From positions 1-51,492 of the forward strand of contig NZ_JACVAA010000011.1 of NCBI RefSeq assembly GCF_014851565.1: a DNA stretch of 51,492 nucleotides. The letters are read 5' to 3'. Shown here in pieces: positions 22,774 to 30,348 of the stretch. Source of the DNA: Pseudomonas sp. PDM15 (GTDB lineage: Bacteria > Pseudomonadota > Gammaproteobacteria > Pseudomonadales > Pseudomonadaceae). Below the pieces are notes generated by a model. The model was not told the origin of the DNA and ran no database searches. It saw nothing but the letters and a program-made list of their open reading frames with translations. The translations under genes and the position numbers were made by a program. The number at the start of each line of letters is the position of its first letter. Within the stretch, counting starts at the first letter, position 1.

Positions 22774-23069
22774 ACCAGGAACGCGTATTCAAAGTGCTGG
22801 TTGGCCCGCACATCTCCGAGAAAGCCTCCGTGCTGGCAGATGGTAAGAGCCAATTCGTTTTCAAGGTTGCCGTTGATGCAACCAAGCTGGAAATCAAGAA
22901 GGCCGTTGAAAGCCTGTTCAGCGTGAAAGTGGACGAGGTCCGCACTGTCAATGTACAGGGCAAGACCAAGCGTACCGCTCGCGGTCTGGGCAAGCGCAAC
23001 GACTGGAAGAAGGCTTATGTCTCCCTCCAGGCTGGCCAAGATCTCGATTTCACCAGCAGTGCTGAGTAA
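22770..23069 (+). CDS. rplW: 50S ribosomal protein L23
   Basis: L23 sits at the exit of the peptide tunnel and docks trigger factor and SRP. The 99-aa protein starts MNQERVFKVLVGPHISEKA and has VRTVNVQGKTKRTARGLGKR. It overlaps the end of rplD by four bases and is followed by rplB after 14 bases. Confidence 0.97.
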   Translation: MNQERVFKVLVGPHISEKASVLADGKSQFVFKVAVDATKLEIKKAVESLFSVKVDEVRTVNVQGKTKRTARGLGKRNDWKKAYVSLQAGQDLDFTSSAE

Positions 23070-23083
23070 GGTAGGGGCGCATC

Positions 23084-23905
23084 ATGGCAATCGTTAAATG
23101 CAAACCGACTTCCGCTGGCCGCCGTTTCGTGGTCAAAGTGGTCAATCAGGAGCTGCACAAAGGCGCTCCTTATGCTCCGCTGCTCGAGAAGAAGTCGAAA
23201 ACTGGCGGCCGTAACAACAACGGTCGTATCACCACTCGCCACATCGGCGGTGGCCACAAGCAGCACTACCGTCTGGTCGACTTCCGTCGTAACAAGGATG
23301 GCATCCCTGCCGTCGTTGAGCGCGTGGAATACGATCCGAACCGTACCGCCCACATCGCTCTGCTGAAATACGCCGACGGTGAGCGTCGCTACATCATCGC
23401 TCCGAAAGGTGTGAGTGCTGGCGATCAACTGGTATCCGGTGCTGCTGCTCCGATCAAGGCCGGTAACAGCCTGCCGCTGCGCAATATCCCTGTTGGTTCG
23501 ACCATTCATGCGATCGAACTGAAGCCGGGTAAAGGCGCACAGCTGGTTCGCTCCGCTGGTGCTTCCGCCCAGCTGGTAGCTCGTGAAGGTGCCTACGTTA
23601 CCCTGCGTCTGCGCTCCGGCGAGATGCGCAAGGTTCTCTCCGAGTGCCGTGCGACCCTGGGTGAAGTATCCAACTCCGAGCACAGCCTGCGTTCCCTGGG
23701 TAAAGCCGGTGCCACTCGCTGGCGCGGTGTTCGCCCGACCGTTCGTGGTGTTGCCATGAACCCGGTCGACCACCCGCATGGTGGTGGTGAGGGTCGTACC
23801 TCTGGTGGTCGTCACCCTGTTTCGCCGTGGGGCTTCCCGACCAAGGGTGCGAAGACCCGTGCGAACAAGCGTACCGACAACATGATCGTTCGCCGCCGTA
23901 AGTAA
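23084..23905 (+). CDS. rplB: 50S ribosomal protein L2
   Basis: L2 is a highly conserved 50S protein needed for subunit association and peptidyl transfer. The 273-aa length, the N-terminal KCKPTSAGRRFVVKV and the C-terminal MNPVDHPHGGGEGRTSGG with the essential histidine are all normal. It starts at ATG 23084 with GGGG upstream. Confidence 0.97.
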   Translation: MAIVKCKPTSAGRRFVVKVVNQELHKGAPYAPLLEKKSKTGGRNNNGRITTRHIGGGHKQHYRLVDFRRNKDGIPAVVERVEYDPNRTAHIALLKYADGERRYIIAPKGVSAGDQLVSGAAAPIKAGNSLPLRNIPVGSTIHAIELKPGKGAQLVRSAGASAQLVAREGAYVTLRLRSGEMRKVLSECRATLGEVSNSEHSLRSLGKAGATRWRGVRPTVRGVAMNPVDHPHGGGEGRTSGGRHPVSPWGFPTKGAKTRANKRTDNMIVRRRK

Positions 23906-23921
23906 TTAGAGGGATACGACA

Positions 23922-24197
23922 GTGCCGCGTTCTCTGAAAAAAGGTCCTTTTATCGATCTTCACCTACTGAAGAAGATCGAAGTGGCGGTGGAAAAGAACG
24001 ATCGCAAGCCGGTTAAAACCTGGTCGCGTCGCTCCATCATTCTGCCGCAAATGGTCGGTCTGACCATTGCTGTGCATAACGGTCGTCAACATGTCCCGGT
24101 CCTCGTGAACGAAGACATGGTCGGCCACAAACTCGGCGAGTTCGCTGGTACCCGCACTTATCGTGGGCACGCTGCGGACAAGAAAGCCAAGCGTTAA
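23922..24197 (+). CDS. rpsS: 30S ribosomal protein S19
   Basis: S19 belongs to the 30S head, near the A-site finger, and contacts S13. The 91-aa protein starts at GTG 23922 (PRSLKKGPFIDLHLLKK) with GAGGG in front. It has the usual motif FVPVLVNEDMVGHKLGEFAGTR-type core, read here as HVPVLVNEDMVGHKLGEF. It sits in the usual rplB-rpsS-rplV order. Confidence 0.97.
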   Translation: MPRSLKKGPFIDLHLLKKIEVAVEKNDRKPVKTWSRRSIILPQMVGLTIAVHNGRQHVPVLVNEDMVGHKLGEFAGTRTYRGHAADKKAKR

Positions 24198-24210
24198 GGG
24201 GTAAGGAACG

Positions 24211-24543
24211 ATGGAAGTAGCCGCTAAGCTGTCGGGCGCTCGCATCTCCGCCCAGAAAGCCCGCTTGGTCGCCGACCAGATCCGCGGGAAGAAGGTGGGC
24301 GAAGCGCTCAACCTGCTGGCTTTCAGCTCGAAGAAAGCCGCCGAGATCATCAAGAAAGTGCTGGAGTCGGCCGTAGCCAACGCCGAGCACAACGAAGGCG
24401 CAGACGTTGATGACCTGAAGGTCAGCACCGTTTTCGTCAACGAGGGGCGTTCGCTGAAGCGCATCATGCCGCGTGCCAAAGGCCGTGCTGATCGCATCGT
24501 CAAGCGGTCTTGCCATATCACTGTCAAGGTTGCGGACAAGTAA
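24211..24543 (+). CDS. rplV: 50S ribosomal protein L22
   Basis: L22 contributes a beta-hairpin to the peptide tunnel constriction together with L4, a site of macrolide resistance. It is 110 aa, starting MEVAAKLSGARISAQKARLVAD. The hairpin RSLKRIMPRAKGRADRIVKR is intact. It starts at ATG 24211, after AAGG; rpsC follows after 13 bases. Confidence 0.97.
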   Translation: MEVAAKLSGARISAQKARLVADQIRGKKVGEALNLLAFSSKKAAEIIKKVLESAVANAEHNEGADVDDLKVSTVFVNEGRSLKRIMPRAKGRADRIVKRSCHITVKVADK

Positions 24544-24556
24544 CGGAGTCGATCAG

Positions 24557-25243
24557 ATGGGTCAGAAAGTACATCCCGTTGGCATCCGCCTGGGAATCGT
24601 CAAGGAGCACACCTCCGTCTGGTACGCAGACAAGCGTCAATACGCTGATTATCTGTTTGCCGACCTGAAGGTTCGTGAGTACCTCCAAGACAAACTAAAA
24701 AGCGCGTCCGTAAGCCGTATCGACATCGCTCGTCCGGCTCAGACTGCACGCATCACCATCCACACCGCTCGTCCCGGCATCGTGATCGGCAAGAAAGGTG
24801 AAGATGTTGAGAAGCTGCGTCAGGACCTGACCAAGCAAATGGGTGTGCCGGTGCACATCAACATCGAAGAGATCCGCAAGCCGGAACTCGACGGTATGTT
24901 GGTAGCACAAAGCGTTGCTCAGCAGCTGGAGCGTCGTGTGATGTTCCGCCGCGCCATGAAACGTGCCGTACAAAACGCCATGCGTATTGGTGCCAAGGGC
25001 ATCAAGATCCAGGTGAGCGGTCGTCTTGGCGGTGCAGAAATCGCCCGTACCGAGTGGTATCGCGAAGGCCGTGTGCCTCTGCACACCCTGCGTGCCGATA
25101 TCGACTACGCCACTTACGAAGCGCACACCACCTACGGTGTGATCGGTGTGAAGGTGTGGATCTTCAAAGGCGAGGTCATCGGTGGCCAGCTGGAAGAGTC
25201 CAAACCTGCCGCCCCGGCGCCGCGTAAGAAAGCTGCTAAGTAA
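24557..25243 (+). CDS. rpsC: 30S ribosomal protein S3
   Basis: S3 lies at the mRNA entry tunnel and has helicase-like function with S4 and S5. The 228-aa protein starts MGQKVHPVGIRLGIVKEH at ATG 24557, the family start; an in-frame frame extending into rplV is ignored. The KH domain has GIVIGKKGEDVEKLR, and the C-terminal signature GRLGGAEIARTEWYREGRVPLHTLRAD-type region is present in full. Confidence 0.97.
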   Translation: MGQKVHPVGIRLGIVKEHTSVWYADKRQYADYLFADLKVREYLQDKLKSASVSRIDIARPAQTARITIHTARPGIVIGKKGEDVEKLRQDLTKQMGVPVHINIEEIRKPELDGMLVAQSVAQQLERRVMFRRAMKRAVQNAMRIGAKGIKIQVSGRLGGAEIARTEWYREGRVPLHTLRADIDYATYEAHTTYGVIGVKVWIFKGEVIGGQLEESKPAAPAPRKKAAK

Positions 25244-25255
25244 GGAGTACGCAAC

Positions 25256-25669
25256 ATGCTGCAACCCAAGCGTACAAAATTCCGCAAGCAGATGACCGGC
25301 CACAACCGTGGTCTGGCCCATCGCGGTAGCAAGGTCAGCTTCGGCGAATTCGCCCTGAAAGCTGTTTCCCGTGGTCGCCTGACTGCTCGTCAGATCGAAT
25401 CGGCCCGTCGTGCTCTGACTCGTCACGTTAAGCGTGGCGGTAAGATCTGGATCCGTGTGTTCCCGGACAAGCCAGTTACCAAAAAGCCCCTCGAAGTTCG
25501 TATGGGTAAAGGTAAGGGTGGCGTCGAGTACTGGGTAGCCCAAATCCAGCCGGGCAAGGTGCTGTACGAGATTGAAGGTGTTCCAGAAGAGCTGGCGCGT
25601 GAGGCATTCGCCCTGGCTGCTGCAAAGCTGCCCCTCGCCACCTCCTTTGTTAAGCGGACGGTGATGTGA
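25256..25669 (+). CDS. rplP: 50S ribosomal protein L16
   Basis: L16 is needed for A-site tRNA accommodation. It is 137 aa, starting MLQPKRTKFRKQMTGHNRG, with the signatures FGEFALKAVSRGRLTARQIE and RMGKGKGGVEYWVA, and an arginine (in RGGKIWIRVFPD) near the site hydroxylated by YcfD in E. coli. The stop overlaps the rpmC start by one base. Confidence 0.97.
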   Translation: MLQPKRTKFRKQMTGHNRGLAHRGSKVSFGEFALKAVSRGRLTARQIESARRALTRHVKRGGKIWIRVFPDKPVTKKPLEVRMGKGKGGVEYWVAQIQPGKVLYEIEGVPEELAREAFALAAAKLPLATSFVKRTVM

Positions 25670-25860
25670 TGAAAGCGAATGAACTTCGTGAAAAATCGGT
25701 TCAGCAGCTGAACGAGCAACTGCTCGGTCTGCTGCGCGACCAGTTCAATCTGCGTATGCAGAAGGCAACTGGTCAGTTGGGGCAGTCTCACCTGCTCTCG
25801 CAAGTGAAGCGCGACATTGCTCGCGTGAAGACTGTGCTCAACCAGCAGGCAGGTAAGTAA
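25669..25860 (+). CDS. rpmC: 50S ribosomal protein L29
   Basis: L29 lies near the tunnel exit beside L23. The 63-aa protein starts MKANELREKSVQQLNEQL at ATG 25669, which overlaps the L16 stop (TGATG); a GTG one codon earlier is less likely. It has the typical two-helix form with FNLRMQKATGQLGQSHLLSQVKRDIARVKT split across the helices. Confidence 0.96.
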   Translation: MKANELREKSVQQLNEQLLGLLRDQFNLRMQKATGQLGQSHLLSQVKRDIARVKTVLNQQAGK

Positions 25861-25862
25861 TC

Positions 25863-26129
25863 ATGGCTGAAGCTGAGAAAACCGTCCGCACGCTGACTGG
25901 CCGCGTCGTCAGCGACAAAATGGACAAGACCATCACCGTTCTGATCGAGCGTCGCGTTAAGCACCCGATCTACGGTAAGTACGTTAAGCGCTCGACCAAG
26001 CTGCACGCTCACGACGAAACCAACCAGTGCAAGATCGGCGACAAGGTCTCCATTCGCGAGACCCGTCCGCTGGCCAAGACCAAGTGCTGGGCCCTGGTGG
26101 AAGTCCTCGAACGTGCCGTGGAAGTCTAA
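25863..26129 (+). CDS. rpsQ: 30S ribosomal protein S17
   Basis: S17 is a primary binding protein of the 30S body. The 88-aa OB-fold protein has VVSDKMDKTITVLIERR and the family motif IGDKVSIRETRPLAKTK. It starts at ATG 25863, two bases after the rpmC stop. It is last of the S10 operon genes; rplN follows after 22 bases without a visible terminator, so the S10 and spc operons are probably continuous here. Confidence 0.97.
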   Translation: MAEAEKTVRTLTGRVVSDKMDKTITVLIERRVKHPIYGKYVKRSTKLHAHDETNQCKIGDKVSIRETRPLAKTKCWALVEVLERAVEV

Positions 26130-26151
26130 GGACTAAGGGTCGGAGAAAGAT

Positions 26152-26520
26152 ATGATTCAGACTCAATCCATGCTCGACGTCGCTGACAACAGCGGTGCTC
26201 GTCGCGTTATGTGCATCAAGGTCCTTGGTGGTTCGCACCGTCGTTACGCCGGTATCGGCGACATCATCAAGGTCACCGTGAAGGAAGCGATTCCGCGCGG
26301 CAAGGTGAAGAAAGGCCAGGTAATGACCGCTGTTGTGGTCCGTACCCGTCACGGCGTACGCCGTGCCGATGGCTCGATCATCCGCTTCGACGGCAACGCT
26401 GCTGTTCTGCTGAACAACAAGCAAGAGCCGATCGGCACCCGTATCTTCGGGCCGGTGACTCGTGAACTGCGTTCCGAGAAGTTCATGAAGATCGTCTCGC
26501 TCGCCCCCGAAGTGCTGTAA
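26152..26520 (+). CDS. rplN: 50S ribosomal protein L14
   Basis: L14 lies at the subunit interface and binds the silencing factor RsfS. It is 122 aa, starting MIQTQSMLDVADNSGARRVMC, with GDIIKVTVKEAIPRGKVKKG and a normal C-terminus. It is the classical first gene of the spc operon. ATG 26152 follows GGAG. Confidence 0.97.
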   Translation: MIQTQSMLDVADNSGARRVMCIKVLGGSHRRYAGIGDIIKVTVKEAIPRGKVKKGQVMTAVVVRTRHGVRRADGSIIRFDGNAAVLLNNKQEPIGTRIFGPVTRELRSEKFMKIVSLAPEVL

Positions 26521-26532
26521 GGAGAAGCCGTC

Positions 26533-26847
26533 ATGCAAAAGATTCGTCGTGACGACGAGATCATCGTCATCGCCGGCAAAGACAAGGGCAAGCGTGGCAA
26601 GGTGCTGAAAGTGCTGGCTGACGATCGTCTGATCGTCGGCGGCATCAACCTCGTCAAGCGTCATACCAAACCGAACCCGATGGCTGGTGTTCAGGGCGGT
26701 ATCGTCGAGAAAGAGGCGCCCCTACACGTTTCCAACGTCGCCATCTTCAACAGCGAAACCAGCAAGGCTGACCGCGTTGGTTTCAAAGTCGAAGACGGTA
26801 AGAAAATTCGTGTCTTCAAGTCCACCCAAAAGCCGGTTGGCGCTTGA
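26533..26847 (+). CDS. rplX: 50S ribosomal protein L24
   Basis: L24 is an early 50S assembly initiator near the tunnel exit. The 104-aa protein has the KOW motif at its N-terminus (DDEIIVIAGKDKGKRGKV) and the family stretch NLVKRHTKPNPMAGVQGGI. It starts at ATG 26533, 12 bases after rplN, with AAGGAG upstream. Confidence 0.97.
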   Translation: MQKIRRDDEIIVIAGKDKGKRGKVLKVLADDRLIVGGINLVKRHTKPNPMAGVQGGIVEKEAPLHVSNVAIFNSETSKADRVGFKVEDGKKIRVFKSTQKPVGA

Positions 26848-26866
26848 GAATCATAGGTAAAACACC

Positions 26867-27406
26867 ATGGCACGACTGAAAGAGATTTACCGGAAGGAAA
26901 TCGCGCCCAAGCTGAAGGAAGAACTGAAGCTGGCCAACGTGATGGAAGTTCCGCGCGTTACCAAAATCACCCTGAACATGGGTCTTGGCGAAGCGATCGG
27001 TGACAAGAAGATCATCGAAAACGCCGTTGCCGACCTGGAAAAGATCACCGGTCAAAAGCCCGTCGTGACCTTCGCCCGCAAGTCCATTGCAGGCTTCAAG
27101 GTTCGTGAAGGTTGGCCGATCGGTGTCAAGGTGACTCTGCGTCGCGATCGTATGTACGAATTCCTGGATCGTCTGCTCGCGATCTCCCTGCCGCGCGTGC
27201 GTGACTTCCGCGGCCTGAATGCCAAGTCCTTCGATGGTCGTGGCAACTACAGCATGGGCGTCAAAGAGCAGATCATCTTCCCGGAGATCGATTACGACAA
27301 GATCGATGCGCTGCGTGGTCTGGACATCACCCTGACCACCACTGCCCGTACGGACGATGAAGGCCGCGCTCTGCTGCGTGCTTTCAAGTTCCCGTTCCGC
27401 AACTGA
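26867..27406 (+). CDS. rplE: 50S ribosomal protein L5
   Basis: L5 binds 5S rRNA and contacts P-site tRNA and S13 of the 30S head. It is 179 aa, starting MARLKEIYRKEIAPKLKEEL, with NMGLGEAIGDKK, RKSIAGFKVREGWPIGVKVTLR and GRGNYSMGVKEQIIFPEID. In E. coli, S8 represses the spc mRNA near the rplE start; I could not identify that site here. Confidence 0.97.
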   Translation: MARLKEIYRKEIAPKLKEELKLANVMEVPRVTKITLNMGLGEAIGDKKIIENAVADLEKITGQKPVVTFARKSIAGFKVREGWPIGVKVTLRRDRMYEFLDRLLAISLPRVRDFRGLNAKSFDGRGNYSMGVKEQIIFPEIDYDKIDALRGLDITLTTTARTDDEGRALLRAFKFPFRN

Positions 27407-27420
27407 TTGGAGTTTGGATC

Positions 27421-27726
27421 ATGGCCAAAACGAGCATGAAGAACCGTGAGCTGAAGCGTCAGCAAACGGTAGCCAAGTACGCCAAGAAGCGTGCCGAGCT
27501 GAAAGCTGTCATCGCCAACCCGAACTCCACTCCGGAGCAGCGTTGGGAAGCCCAGGTCGCCCTGCAAAAGCAACCGCGTGACGCCAGCGCCAGCCGCCTG
27601 CGTAACCGTTGCCGCATCACTGGCCGTCCGCACGGCGTGTACCGCAAGTTCGGCCTCGGCCGTAACAAGCTGCGCGAAGCTGCGATGCGCGGTGATGTGC
27701 CGGGCCTGGTGAAAGCCAGCTGGTAA
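27421..27726 (+). CDS. rpsN: 30S ribosomal protein S14
   Basis: S14 is a head protein near the A and P sites. The 101-aa form lacks the CXXC zinc motif, so it is the zinc-independent long type. It has the signature RNRCRITGRPHGVYRKFGLGRN. It starts at ATG 27421. In this genome two terminator-like hairpins follow the gene, splitting the spc operon after rpsN. Confidence 0.97.
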   Translation: MAKTSMKNRELKRQQTVAKYAKKRAELKAVIANPNSTPEQRWEAQVALQKQPRDASASRLRNRCRITGRPHGVYRKFGLGRNKLREAAMRGDVPGLVKASW

Positions 27727-27734
27727 GAAAAGCG

Positions 27735-27761
27735 AAGCCGGCCTAGCGCCGGCTTTGTTTT
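27735..27761 (+). terminator. Terminator 1 after rpsN
   Basis: AAGCCGGC / GCCGGCTT (27735-27742, 27748-27755) with a short CTAGC loop is followed by TGTTTT, eight bases after the rpsN stop. Confidence 0.8.
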
Positions 27762-27765
27762 ATCG

Positions 27766-27799
27766 ATCAAGCCCCTTTTGGGGCTTGATTCATTTTTGA
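27766..27799 (+). terminator. Terminator 2 after rpsN
   Basis: The perfect 10-bp stem ATCAAGCCCC / GGGGCTTGAT (27766-27775, 27780-27789) with a TTTT loop is followed by TCATTTTT. Its 3' arm contains the -35 of the next promoter. Confidence 0.78.
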
Positions 27800-27813
27800 T
27801 CGATCTCTAGAAT
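27785..27813 (+). promoter_or_regulatory. Promoter before rpsH (internal spc promoter)
   Basis: TTGATT (27785-27790) and TAGAAT (27808-27813) are spaced by 17 bp. The predicted leader to rpsH is about 80 bases and contains a further hairpin with a T-run. Confidence 0.7.
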
Positions 27814-27859
27814 GTCCGGCTCTCCTGAGCCTGGCATTTGCCGAGCTCGTGGATGGTTC

Positions 27860-27881
27860 CAGCCGAAAGGCTGTTCTTTTT
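27860..27881 (+). terminator. Attenuator-like hairpin in the rpsH leader
   Basis: CAGCC / GGCTG (27860-27864, 27869-27873) closes a GAAA tetraloop and is followed by TTCTTTTTG, 20 bases before the rpsH start. The short stem suggests partial termination or a translation-related structure. Confidence 0.5.
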
Positions 27882-27901
27882 GTATCAGGAGCATCTAGCC
27901 C

Positions 27902-28294
27902 ATGAGTATGCAGGACCCGTTAGCGGACATGCTAACTCGTATCCGTAATGCCCAGATGGCTGAAAAGTCGGTAGTAAGCATGCCGTCTTCCAAGCTGAAG
28001 GTGGCAGTAGCCAACGTTCTGAAGAATGAAGGTTACATCGCGGGATACCAGGTCAGCAGCGACGCCAAGCCGCAGCTGTCCATCGAGCTGAAGTACTTCG
28101 AGGGCCGTCCGGTCATCGAGGAAGTGAAACGTGTCAGCCGTCCTGGCCTGCGCCAGTACAAGCCGGCTGATCAACTGCCGAAAGTTCGCGGCGGTCTGGG
28201 CGTTTCCATCGTCTCCACCAACAAAGGTGTGATGACTGATCGCGCTGCACGCGCTGCCGGTGTCGGCGGTGAAGTGCTTTGCACCGTGTTCTAA
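27902..28294 (+). CDS. rpsH: 30S ribosomal protein S8
   Basis: S8 is a primary 16S-binding protein and the spc operon repressor in E. coli. It is 130 aa, starting MSMQDPLADMLTRIRNAQM and ending GVGGEVLCTVF. Start ATG 27902 is preceded by CAGGAG. Unlike the contiguous E. coli arrangement, it has its own terminator-promoter junction and leader, which may be where S8 acts here; that is inference. Confidence 0.97.
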   Translation: MSMQDPLADMLTRIRNAQMAEKSVVSMPSSKLKVAVANVLKNEGYIAGYQVSSDAKPQLSIELKYFEGRPVIEEVKRVSRPGLRQYKPADQLPKVRGGLGVSIVSTNKGVMTDRAARAAGVGGEVLCTVF

Positions 28295-28306
28295 GGGGGG
28301 ATAAGC

Positions 28307-28840
28307 ATGTCTCGCGTTGCTAAGAACCCCGTTAAGCTGCCGGCTGGTGTCGAGGTCAAACTCGCAGGTCAACAGCTTTCGATCAAGGGCGCCAAGGGCT
28401 CCCTCGAACTGAACGTGCACTCGTCCGTGGAAGTCATCCAGGACGCCGGTGAGCTGCGTTTCGCTGCCCGCAATGGCGATCAGCAGAACCGTGCCATGGC
28501 CGGTACAACCCGTGCACTGGTCAACAACATGGTCATTGGCGTGAGCCAAGGCTTCGAGCGCAAGCTGCAGCTGGTTGGTGTGGGTTACAAAGCCCAGGCC
28601 AAAGGCCAGGTGCTGAACCTCGCTCTGGGCTTCTCCCATCCGATCGACTACGAACTGCCGCAGGGCGTAACTGCCGAGACCCCGAGCCAGACCGATATCC
28701 TGATCAAGGGCATCGACAAGCAACTGGTTGGTCAGGTAGCTGCGGAGATCCGCGACTTCCGTCGTCCTGAGCCGTACAAAGGCAAAGGTGTGCGTTACTC
28801 CGACGAAGTCGTACGTCGTAAAGAAGCTAAGAAGAAGTAG
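28307..28840 (+). CDS. rplF: 50S ribosomal protein L6
   Basis: L6 lies near the sarcin-ricin loop and is important for late 50S assembly. The 177-aa protein consists of two repeated domains. It starts MSRVAKNPVKLPAGVEVKL and carries the C-terminal signature RRPEPYKGKGVRYSDE. It starts at ATG 28307, 12 bases after rpsH. Confidence 0.97.
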   Translation: MSRVAKNPVKLPAGVEVKLAGQQLSIKGAKGSLELNVHSSVEVIQDAGELRFAARNGDQQNRAMAGTTRALVNNMVIGVSQGFERKLQLVGVGYKAQAKGQVLNLALGFSHPIDYELPQGVTAETPSQTDILIKGIDKQLVGQVAAEIRDFRRPEPYKGKGVRYSDEVVRRKEAKKK

Positions 28841-28850
28841 GGCATAGCAA

Positions 28851-29201
28851 ATGAGCGAAAAGAAAGAAACTCGTCTGCGTCGCGCTCGCAAGGCACGCCT
28901 GAAAATGCGCGAGCTGGAAACTGTACGCCTCAGCGTGTACCGCTCTTCCCAGCACATCTACGCCCAGGTCATTTCGGCCGACGGCGCCAAGGTTCTGGCC
29001 AGCGCCTCGACCCTGGACAAAGAACTGCGTGACGGCGCCACCGGCAACGTCGACGCGGCCAAGAAAGTCGGCCAACTGGTTGCCGAGCGCGCGAAAGCCG
29101 CTGGCGTTACCCAGGTAGCGTTCGATCGTTCTGGCTTCAAGTACCACGGCCGCGTGAAAGCGCTGGCTGATGCTGCTCGTGAAGGCGGGCTGGAGTTCTA
29201 A
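28851..29201 (+). CDS. rplR: 50S ribosomal protein L18
   Basis: L18 binds 5S rRNA and brings it to the central protuberance with L5. It is 116 aa, with a basic N-terminus (KKETRLRRARKARLKM) and the motif RSGFKYHGRVKALADAAREGG. It starts at ATG 28851, 10 bases after rplF. Confidence 0.97.
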   Translation: MSEKKETRLRRARKARLKMRELETVRLSVYRSSQHIYAQVISADGAKVLASASTLDKELRDGATGNVDAAKKVGQLVAERAKAAGVTQVAFDRSGFKYHGRVKALADAAREGGLEF

Positions 29202-29204
29202 GTT

Positions 29205-29732
29205 ATGGCAAATAACGAGCAAAAGCGCGATCGCGGCAACCGTGACGATGCCCAGAGCGATGGCTACACCGAGAAACTGGTCCAGGTTAACCGTGTTGCC
29301 AAGACCGTAAAGGGTGGCCGTATCTTCACCTTCACCGCGTTGACCGTGGTGGGTGATGGCAATGGTCGCGTCGGTTTCGGTCGCGGCAAGTCCCGCGAAG
29401 TGCCGGCCGCCATCCAGAAGGCGATGGAAGCTGCACGTCGCAACATGATTCAGGTCGACCTGAACGGCACCACTCTGCAATACCCGATGAAGTCCGTCCA
29501 TGGCGCGTCCCACGTGTTCATGCAGCCGGCTTCCGAAGGTACCGGCATCATCGCCGGCGGCGCCATGCGTGCCGTGTTGGAAGTGGCTGGCGTGCAGAAC
29601 GTCCTGGCCAAATGCTACGGCTCCACCAACCCGGTGAACGTGGTGTACGCCACCTTCAAGGGTCTGAAAGCCATGCAGTCCCCGGCTTCCGTGGCTGCTA
29701 AGCGTGGCAAGAGCGTCGAGGAGATTCTCTGA
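29205..29732 (+). CDS. rpsE: 30S ribosomal protein S5
   Basis: S5 takes part in decoding accuracy and in the mRNA entry site with S3 and S4. At 175 aa it is slightly longer than the E. coli protein because of a charged N-terminal extension (about residues 1-18). The core starts around YTEKLVQVNRVAKTVKGGR and contains the spectinomycin-loop region GRGKSREVPAAIQKAM. It starts at ATG 29205, three bases after rplR. Confidence 0.97.
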   Translation: MANNEQKRDRGNRDDAQSDGYTEKLVQVNRVAKTVKGGRIFTFTALTVVGDGNGRVGFGRGKSREVPAAIQKAMEAARRNMIQVDLNGTTLQYPMKSVHGASHVFMQPASEGTGIIAGGAMRAVLEVAGVQNVLAKCYGSTNPVNVVYATFKGLKAMQSPASVAAKRGKSVEEIL

Positions 29733-29734
29733 TC

Positions 29735-29911
29735 ATGGCTACCGTCAAAGTTACTCTGATCAAGAGCACCAACGGCCGTCTGGCCAACCACAAAGCTTGC
29801 GTCAAGGGTCTCGGCCTGCGTCGCATTGGTCACTCCGTGGAAGTTCAGGACACTCCTGAGAATCGCGGCATGATCAACAAGGCTTACTACCTGCTGAAGG
29901 TGGAGGGTTAA
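29735..29911 (+). CDS. rpmD: 50S ribosomal protein L30
   Basis: L30 is a small 50S protein of bacterial type. The 58-aa product reads MATVKVTLIKSTNGRLANHK at its start and ends with NKAYYLLKVEG. It contains the family element GLGLRRIGHSVEVQDTPENRG. ATG 29735 lies two bases after the rpsE stop, and rplO starts two bases after its own stop. It is short enough to be missed by length filters. Confidence 0.96.
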   Translation: MATVKVTLIKSTNGRLANHKACVKGLGLRRIGHSVEVQDTPENRGMINKAYYLLKVEG

Positions 29912-29913
29912 TC

Positions 29914-30348
29914 ATGCAACTGAACGATCTGCGCTCCGCGCCCGGTGCCCGTCGCGAGAAGCTTCGTGTAGGCCGTGGTATCGGTAGTGGTCTGGGTAAG
30001 ACTGCTGGCCGTGGTCACAAGGGTCAGACCTCTCGTACCGGCGGCACCATTGCTCCGGGCTTCGAGGGTGGCCAACAGCCCCTGCACCGCCGTCTGCCGA
30101 AGTTCGGCTTCGTTTCCCTGAAGGCCATGGACCGCGCTGAAGTGCGCACTTCCGAGCTGGCCAAAGTGGAAGGCGATGTCGTCTCCCTGCAGTCGCTGAA
30201 GGATGCCAACCTGATTAACCAGCACGTACAGCGCGTGAAAGTCATGCTGTCCGGCGAGGTTACTCGTGCGGTTACCCTGAAAGGTATCGCCGTCACCAAA
30301 GGTGCGCGTGCGGCTATCGAAGCAGCTGGCGGCAAGTTCGAGGACTAA
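29914..30348 (+). CDS. rplO: 50S ribosomal protein L15
   Basis: L15 is a late-assembly 50S protein with a long basic N-terminal extension. It is 144 aa, starting MQLNDLRSAPGARREKLRVG, with the glycine-rich GRGIGSGLGKTAGRGHKGQ and the signature GVAVTKGARAAIEAAGG-type C-terminus (here GIAVTKGARAAIEAAGGKF). secY starts directly after the stop. Confidence 0.97.
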   Translation: MQLNDLRSAPGARREKLRVGRGIGSGLGKTAGRGHKGQTSRTGGTIAPGFEGGQQPLHRRLPKFGFVSLKAMDRAEVRTSELAKVEGDVVSLQSLKDANLINQHVQRVKVMLSGEVTRAVTLKGIAVTKGARAAIEAAGGKFED

